This document shows, in pieces, positions 59,487 to 64,000 of a DNA stretch of 64,000 bases. Every line of letters begins with the position of its first letter. The first letter of the stretch is position 1. The stretch covers positions 184,044 to 248,043 of the forward strand of contig JABCZM010000001.1 in the NCBI GenBank assembly GCA_013289705.1, written 5' to 3'. The notes beneath the pieces are model-generated. The model had not been told where the DNA came from, made no database searches, and was given only the letters and a program-made list of their open reading frames with translations. This DNA comes from Candidatus Saccharimonadota bacterium (lineage in GTDB: Bacteria > Patescibacteriota > Saccharimonadia > Saccharimonadales > UBA4665). The translations under genes and the position numbers were made by a program.

Positions 59487-60411
59487 TCCGGCGAAAGCAA
59501 AACTCCCCCTCATAGAACACTTTTATGAGCTCAGACGGCGACTGTTTTATGTCGCCGTTTGTGTTGCAGCCGGGAGTGCCGTTGCCTATGGACTAGAGAA
59601 GAGCCTTATGACTCTGTTATTGCGGCCAAGTCATGGCCAGCACTTTATTTATACCTCGCCACTTGGCGGGATTAATTTTATTTTTTCTGTCTGCTTGTAC
59701 GTTGGTATTGCTGCCAGCCTTCCGTTCATCGTCTTTCACTTATTGCGCTTCATTCAGCCGCTCATGCGTGATACGACTGCGCGCTTTATCTTTGTTGGTA
59801 GTGCTGCTTCCGGGGTTGTTGCCATTGGCGGTATTGCTTTTGGCTATTTTATTGGCTTGCCGGCGGCGCTTCATTTTTTGCTTCATCAGTTTAGTGGCAG
59901 TTCGCAGATTCAGGCATTGTTAACAATCCAGTCTTACTTATCTTTCGTCATGGCATATATGTTTGGGTCGGCGCTGATGTTTCAATTGCCGCTCATCATG
60001 ATTTTTATTAATCGTATCAAGCCACTCAAGCCGAGCAGGCTGTTTCATTACGAGCGTCACGTCACTGCTCTGGCTTTTGTGGTGGGCTTTATTATGAATC
60101 CCACGCCAAGCTTGATAGACCAGATGCTTGTTGTAGTACCGATCATTCTGATGTATCAGGTGGGCATTGGCATTGTCTGGTATATTAACCGTGTGAAGGC
60201 GCCGGAACGAGTGGCTATGAGCTTGCTTGAGCGTGATACAGAGTCGCAAGCTAAACGAGCCGAAATTGCTCGTCAGCTCAAGCCGGTGGTGCCGCTTGCT
60301 CCTTCACTGTCTTCTGTAGTAGCAGCTGCACCTCAATCAATACTTTCGCCGGCCCAGAAAGTGCCGGGCGGCATCCAGTCGCGCCCCTATGTGAGTGATT
60401 TCGTACGTTGA
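59434..60411 (+). CDS. tatC: Twin-arginine translocase subunit TatC
   Basis: Six-helix receptor of the Tat pathway. The N-terminal signature is PLIEHFYELRRRLFY, and the loop after TM1 has FIYTSPLGGINFIFSV, matching the conserved F-x-P-x-E/G-x-F region where the usual Glu is replaced by Gly. A Pro-rich tail of ~60 residues follows TM6. The ATG at 59434 lies inside tatA; a later start would lose the N-terminal basic residues. Confidence 0.92.
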   Translation: MMRKRRKNQVAKTLVKSSPAKAKLPLIEHFYELRRRLFYVAVCVAAGSAVAYGLEKSLMTLLLRPSHGQHFIYTSPLGGINFIFSVCLYVGIAASLPFIVFHLLRFIQPLMRDTTARFIFVGSAASGVVAIGGIAFGYFIGLPAALHFLLHQFSGSSQIQALLTIQSYLSFVMAYMFGSALMFQLPLIMIFINRIKPLKPSRLFHYERHVTALAFVVGFIMNPTPSLIDQMLVVVPIILMYQVGIGIVWYINRVKAPERVAMSLLERDTESQAKRAEIARQLKPVVPLAPSLSSVVAAAPQSILSPAQKVPGGIQSRPYVSDFVR

Positions 60412-60488
60412 CGCCAGCCAAGCTACGGTCAGGTAAATACTGTCGGGATATTGTGTAATGACGCGTAACAACAGAGGTGACGAGTCTA

Positions 60489-60517
60489 TTGACAAGTGTA
60501 TGCTACCGAATTACACT
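60489..60517 (+). promoter_or_regulatory. Promoter of Tat-like mini-protein
   Basis: Consensus TTGACA (60489-60494), a 17-bp spacer and TACACT (60512-60517). Confidence 0.75.
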
Positions 60518-60554
60518 AGTGCTTAGAGTCAAAATAAGAAAAACAGGACACGAA

Positions 60555-60758
60555 ATGAATCAACAAATAGGGCAGATTATGAAAAAAGAGGTGACACGCA
60601 AGGAGTTCCTCGGCATGTCCGGATTAGCCATTGCCTCAGTTTTTGGCTTTAGCACAATTATTAAGCTACTAACAGGTAAATCACTCCATTCGACGGTCTT
60701 CACGAACGGCTATGGCTCCACGGCTTATGGTGGTAACAAAGAGGGCTCTAAGGCTTAG
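60555..60758 (+). CDS. Tat-signal-like mini-protein
   Basis: A 67-residue protein that begins with a basic n-region and a Tat-like motif TRKEFLGM (a twin-basic R-K variant of S/T-R-R-x-F-L-K), followed by a hydrophobic core SGLAIASVFGFSTIIKLL. The short tail is Gly/Tyr/Ser-rich (NGYGSTAYGGN). It has its own strong promoter and lies just behind tatC. It could be a Tat substrate or a membrane-retained accessory. AGGAC precedes the ATG. Confidence 0.6.
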   Translation: MNQQIGQIMKKEVTRKEFLGMSGLAIASVFGFSTIIKLLTGKSLHSTVFTNGYGSTAYGGNKEGSKA

Positions 60759-61756
60759 ATTTCTATAAATTTTTCCAGTAGTCTGCGGGCCTTGTCTTTG
60801 GCTTCTGGGGTAATTTCTAGGCGGATAACACCCTTCTTAGGCTGGCCATAGACGACCATGTAGCCTAACGGCAGTGCCAGCACCAAAGGTATGACGGCCA
60901 GATCCTCTTCGCCGTCGATGACAAGCACGATTTGCATGGGTTGTGCTAATAGGTCAATCGCCTCCAAGACGGCAGTAAACAATGAATGATGTAATTTTCC
61001 GGCTGGGTTATGAGCGTGCAGGATTGTTTCGTTGCCCGTAAAGCCTAAGTCTTCCACTCGATGATGTGTTTTTTTGCGTTGCACAACATAATCTATCACC
61101 GAAAGTTTCTGGCCAAGACCTAACTGATTGCAGGTTTGGGTCACGACGTCTCCCACCGAAACCAGATGCTCCGGATTTTCTTTTTGTAGCGCCGAAACGG
61201 TAGTTAGTAGTTCACCAAATGGCTCCTGAAACCAATGCCGTTGAGCACCGGGAAGCGATAAATCTTTTGTGGTGAGCGATTCAGACATGTACGGTTCACC
61301 CTTGGTGTTTATATGGCCACTGCGAATTGCCGAAGATGAGATTTTCTGACCAACTTTATCCGTTATAACAGGCACAATAACCATTTTAAGCGGTGGCAGT
61401 TTGTGTATTGCACGGGCTGCGTTGATGGTTTCGGCACCTTTTTTTGAATCGTTGGTTACCATAATTGCTTCTATGGGTAAGTTGGACCATGTATCGGGAT
61501 AAAAAAGATCATCAATTGGTTCTATTGTCACTCGTGCCAGCGCCTTTTCCTGAGCTAAAAATGCTTCTACCTGTTTTTTTCGCATGGCATATGATTGAAC
61601 CAATCCGGTCTTTGTTTGCTGGCTTTGAACATAGCGGTCACTGGTGATGCCCAGCAAAAGTTGGTCGCTTCTAAACAATATTGTCCGTAAAAAGGCTTCG
61701 TGCCCTGCGTGAAAATGGTCAAAGGTGCCGCCAGCAATCGCGAGTGTGTACTGCAT
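60755..61756 (-). CDS. PPAT fused to GTP-dependent dephospho-CoA kinase-like domain
   Basis: Residues 1-155 are a phosphopantetheine adenylyltransferase of the archaeal/eukaryotic type: GGTFDHFHAGHEAFL at 9-23 (HxGH) and SSSAIRSG at 140-147. Residues ~180-333 match the archaeal GTP-dependent dephospho-CoA kinase family (DUF359): VGDVVTQ at 201-207, HNPAGKL near 249, DGEEDL at 281-286 and YGQPKKGV at 303-310. In archaea these are the last two steps of CoA synthesis and usually separate proteins. TATCAT ends 8 nt from the ATG. Confidence 0.85.
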   Translation of the reverse strand: MQYTLAIAGGTFDHFHAGHEAFLRTILFRSDQLLLGITSDRYVQSQQTKTGLVQSYAMRKKQVEAFLAQEKALARVTIEPIDDLFYPDTWSNLPIEAIMVTNDSKKGAETINAARAIHKLPPLKMVIVPVITDKVGQKISSSAIRSGHINTKGEPYMSESLTTKDLSLPGAQRHWFQEPFGELLTTVSALQKENPEHLVSVGDVVTQTCNQLGLGQKLSVIDYVVQRKKTHHRVEDLGFTGNETILHAHNPAGKLHHSLFTAVLEAIDLLAQPMQIVLVIDGEEDLAVIPLVLALPLGYMVVYGQPKKGVIRLEITPEAKDKARRLLEKFIEI

Positions 61757-61863
61757 AGGGCTCTATGATATCGTGCAGCCCCTGATTTAGAAAGATTTTT
61801 CGTGCCGATGAGGAAAAGGTAATGTTGCTCCCGATGTTTGGAGCCATGCTAGAATACAAATAT

Positions 61864-62319
61864 ATGGATAACTTTGCATCCGGCAAAAAAATCGTTATCG
61901 TTGAAGACAACGAAGCGCTGGCAGAAATCTACAAGACACGGCTGGAGCTGATTGGCCACACCTGTTTTATTGGCTACAATGGTATTACTGGCTTGTACTT
62001 CATACAGAAAGAAATCCCTGATTTGGTACTGCTGGATCTGATGATTCCGGATATCTCTGGCGGCCAGGTGTTAGAAACTATGCGTGGTAGCGACTGGGGC
62101 AAGCAAATAAAAGTGTTGGTTATTTCGAACCTCAACGAAACTGAAGCGCCATCGAACTTGCGTACCCTTGGCATAGAAGGCTATGTTGTAAAGGCAAACA
62201 TGCTCAACGATCAGATCGATCAACTAGTTACGAACATTCTAAGCCAACCCGTACCGCCACCATTGCCAACACCAGCGCCGCAGATTGACGTTGCTGCTCC
62301 ACAAACGCCAACAGAGTAA
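61864..62319 (+). CDS. Single-domain response regulator
   Basis: A receiver domain only: acidic pair VEDN, phospho-Asp in LVLLDLMIPD near residue 54, switch Ser in VISNLNE, and Lys in VVKANM near 105, where the usual Pro after Lys is Ala. A Pro/Ala-rich tail of ~30 residues follows. No kinase or output domain is adjacent. ATG 61864 follows TAGAAT by 8 nt. Confidence 0.9.
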   Translation: MDNFASGKKIVIVEDNEALAEIYKTRLELIGHTCFIGYNGITGLYFIQKEIPDLVLLDLMIPDISGGQVLETMRGSDWGKQIKVLVISNLNETEAPSNLRTLGIEGYVVKANMLNDQIDQLVTNILSQPVPPPLPTPAPQIDVAAPQTPTE

Positions 62320-62322
62320 TAC

Positions 62323-63159
62323 TTAGGCTGTGTCGCCGAGCTGGTAGCCAGCGCTTTCGAGGCAGTATCGGGCGATTATGTCGTTTCTGGCGGTTTGTGT
62401 TTCGTGTGCAGGGCCAGCATCGGGGATGAATAGCTGTGAAGAGCGACTATTAGACTTCACGGCAAAACTGTGGGCAATAGGCAGCATGTTTCTGTTCTCA
62501 TCGCTGTCACCCTGAAAAATGAGTACGTCGCCGGCTTCTAGGTCTACGGTTGCTAGCGGACTAGCCTGGTCGCGGTAGCGTTGGATGATTATTTGGCTGT
62601 CTTCTTGCGTCCCTCTAAAACTACGGACATCCGCAAACGAGCGCAGTATGCCAAGCTCCACCGATAAGCTACCGGCATCGGTGGCATGGACGTTCAGGCC
62701 TCGCACGAGTCGGTTTCTGTTAAGGCGTAGAAAGTCTATGTGGAATTCTCTTTGTTCGAGTGGCGTTGGCTTGTCGGCTGTGAGGCGGGTTCCATTTAAC
62801 CCTGAGGCTAGTACATCATCACGATCTAGCGAACTCTGCACGACGCCGTCCAGTAAACGGAGTATGCTTGATGGATATACGAGTGGCGCAGGTCGCATAG
62901 TTGATGCGTTAATCGGGATAATTTCTTTCGCATAGTCCAACTTATGATTGGCCGTAGTCTCACGAGACATTGCTAACGCATTGAGTGGTACCGACCCGAC
63001 CATGCCATAGACATCAAGCCCTCCTCGTGCAACCACAGCAATTGGTTCGCGGAGCGAATTTTCTACTAGCTCAGTAGTCACACCTTGAGCCTCTAGCGTA
63101 GTTGCTATAGCCTCGGTTTGGTCTAACGTAGCCTTAAATTCTAGCGGTGCGTAGTTCAT
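62323..63159 (-). CDS. Oxygenase-fold-like hypothetical protein
   Basis: A 278-residue soluble protein. A possible HxD...H...R iron/2-oxoglutarate-type site is suggested by REFHIDFLRLN near 145, and by PIAHSFAVKSNSRSSQLF near 240, with a beta-barrel-like GDVLIFQGDSDE between. I cannot assign a family. ATG 63159 follows TAAAAT (63167-63172) by 7 nt, so the longer frame is rejected. Confidence 0.5.
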   Translation of the reverse strand: MNYAPLEFKATLDQTEAIATTLEAQGVTTELVENSLREPIAVVARGGLDVYGMVGSVPLNALAMSRETTANHKLDYAKEIIPINASTMRPAPLVYPSSILRLLDGVVQSSLDRDDVLASGLNGTRLTADKPTPLEQREFHIDFLRLNRNRLVRGLNVHATDAGSLSVELGILRSFADVRSFRGTQEDSQIIIQRYRDQASPLATVDLEAGDVLIFQGDSDENRNMLPIAHSFAVKSNSRSSQLFIPDAGPAHETQTARNDIIARYCLESAGYQLGDTA

Positions 63160-63196
63160 TGTACCTATTTTAACACAATATGTAGTAATTATATAC

Positions 63197-63225
63197 TTGA
63201 TGTTACCAATTACCTCTGATAGTAT
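63197..63225 (+). promoter_or_regulatory. Promoter of transposase remnant
   Basis: TTGATG (63197-63202), a 17-bp spacer and TAGTAT (63220-63225), which ends 6 nt before the ATG. Confidence 0.55.
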
Positions 63226-63231
63226 AAAGCT

Positions 63232-63639
63232 ATGGAAAGACTCAATCTCATCCAATTCTATCAAAAGTTTGGGACCGAAGAACAATGCCAGACATTTCTC
63301 TTGCAGAACCGTTGGGCCGACGGTGTAACTTGCCCAAAGTGCGGCAAGATTGACGTAAAAACATATAAACTAGCCAATGGTCGCATAAAGTGCGCCAGCT
63401 GTCGCAACACTTTCACTGTTCGTACCCGTAGTATCTTCGAGGCTAGCCCTGTACCGCTCCAAAAATGGTTCTTGGCGCTTTATCTGTGCGGTAGCTACAA
63501 AAAAGGTATTTCATCAATGCAACTTAGTAAATATCTTGGTATCACCCAAAAGACCGCTTGGTTTATGTTGCAACGTATTCGCTACATCTTTGAAAACGAC
63601 AGCTTTGAAATGTCGCACTCAAACCGTTTGGTATTTTGA
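63232..63639 (+). pseudogene. Truncated IS1595-type transposase N-terminus
   Basis: A 135-residue product with the N-terminal zinc ribbon CPKCG...CASC and the helix-turn-helix SSMQLSKYLGITQKTAWFMLQRI typical of IS1595 (ISXO2-like) transposases. The DDE catalytic domain, which should begin with a V-D-E-T/S-x-x-G-G block right after this point, is missing, as the frame stops at 63639. No terminal inverted repeats are evident. It may be a decayed element or a domesticated DNA-binding fragment, since the remaining domains and promoter are intact. Confidence 0.75.
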
Positions 63640-63709
63640 ATCACTATCATGTACTATTGGTAGCATAAGGACTATATGGGAGCTTATCAACTCGACAGCG
63701 TTGCAAACT

Positions 63710-63856
63710 ATGACTACTATGATGACTGATCCTATCACCTACCTCCTATGCTCTGACACACTCAATAGTCGGTCAGCACACTGTGAGCTGACGCTGCAAC
63801 GTCAAGTCAGCGCAAATATTCGAGCCGCGCGGCTTGTTGCTGGAGTAGTAGCGTAA
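63710..63856 (+). CDS. Possible small coupled protein, unknown
   Basis: A 48-residue frame with a Met-rich start and an Ala/Arg/Val-rich C-terminal helix (QVSANIRAARLVAGVVA). Its TAA overlaps the ATG of the next gene (TAATG), which suggests coupling. A TCGACA-17-TACTAT promoter-like pair at 63692-63720 overlaps the start, so the true start is unclear. Confidence 0.3.
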   Translation: MTTMMTDPITYLLCSDTLNSRSAHCELTLQRQVSANIRAARLVAGVVA

Positions 63857-64000
63857 TGGTTGCGCAACGGCTGCCAATTCCCGGCAAAGACGATGGTACC
63901 TGGGGTGACATCCTCAATGGCTTTTTGGCCGTGGCCCATAATGCAGATGGTAGCCTCAACCCCGGCGCTGTAAGTGCTGCTGGAGCTGGTACCTACAGCA
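63856..64000 (+). CDS. Surface/phage-tail-like protein, N-terminus only
   Basis: A partial gene running off the window. The N-terminus reads RLPIPGKDDGTWGDILNGF and then VAHNADGSLNPGAV, a pattern I associate with large repetitive Saccharibacteria proteins of phage-tail or surface-fibre character. The G-D-D-G-T-W-G-x-I-L-N block seems to be a conserved N-terminal module. The function is unknown. Confidence 0.55.
   Translation, partial: MVAQRLPIPGKDDGTWGDILNGFLAVAHNADGSLNPGAVSAAGAGTYS

Noticed and set aside
63676..63729. 17-residue frame in the gap after the transposase remnant
   Set aside because: Too short, with no ribosome site, and overlapped by other promoter-like sequence.

Overview
The window looks like chromosomal DNA of a small-genome bacterium, most likely a member of the Patescibacteria/CPR and probably Saccharibacteria-like. 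The reasons are compact, mostly single-copy genes with ATGA/GTGA overlaps, many short membrane-anchored proteins of unknown function, a type IV secretion-like ATPase, a sortase with tiny substrates, a minimal Tat system, and, at the right edge, a surface-protein N-terminus of a kind I associate with Saccharibacteria. TGA is used as a stop codon, so the code is not the recoded one of Gracilibacteria/Absconditabacteria. The assignment is an inference; no rRNA lies in the window. Pyrimidine synthesis, threonine catabolism and isoprenoid genes suggest a less reduced relative than the host-associated lineages.

Layout. 0-3 kb: secretion-type ATPase, a repeat protein, tRNA-Cys, an HNH nuclease gene and tRNA-Leu. 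3-10 kb: membrane-anchored protein, hydrolase, and a D-alanine/peptidoglycan group (MurF-like ligase, alanine racemase, D-Ala-D-Ala ligase, VanX-type dipeptidase). 10-14 kb: long-form GMP synthetase, an unknown protein and a toxin-antitoxin pair. 13.3-17 kb: a leucine-rich leader peptide with competing RNA hairpins ahead of an unknown gene, alaX and leuS. 17-21.4 kb: information-processing block rpmF-nusB-nudix-rnc-rpsP-khpA-(unannotated small RNA)-coiled coil-trmD. 21.5-30 kb: accessory genes (second TA pair, MarR/MFS efflux, MprF-like membrane protein, beta-lactamase-like protein, threonine-to-glycine pathway kbl-tdh).

30-37 kb holds the most unusual locus: response regulator, 39-residue peptide with a single Trp near its C-terminus, polytopic histidine kinase and, overlapping the kinase stop, a two-domain terpene-cyclase-like protein with both a DxDD (class II) and a DDxxD (class I) motif. 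A polyprenyl diphosphate synthase, Nudix and guanylate-kinase-like genes and IPP isomerase follow. The logic resembles the Bacillus ComQXPA pheromone system, but gene order, regulator class and enzyme architecture differ. 37-44 kb: carB-carA divergent from pyrC across a 26-bp inverted repeat carrying -35-like elements for both directions, then pyrB and folK. 44-52 kb: pgi, an ATP-grasp pair, RRM protein, aminotransferase, ABC exporter. 52-54 kb: UbiA prenyltransferase divergent from a second polyprenyl synthase. 55-61 kb: envelope genes (lytic transglycosylase, L,D-transpeptidase, sortase, LSDTG mini-protein, tatA/tatC, Tat-like mini-protein). 61-64 kb: archaeal-type PPAT fused to a GTP-dependent dephospho-CoA-kinase-like domain, a receiver-only regulator, an oxygenase-like protein and a truncated IS1595-type transposase next to a surface-protein gene.

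A recurrent feature is a -10 hexamer ending only 6-8 nt before the start codon at about 22 genes, which implies widespread leaderless mRNAs. I used it to choose several starts.
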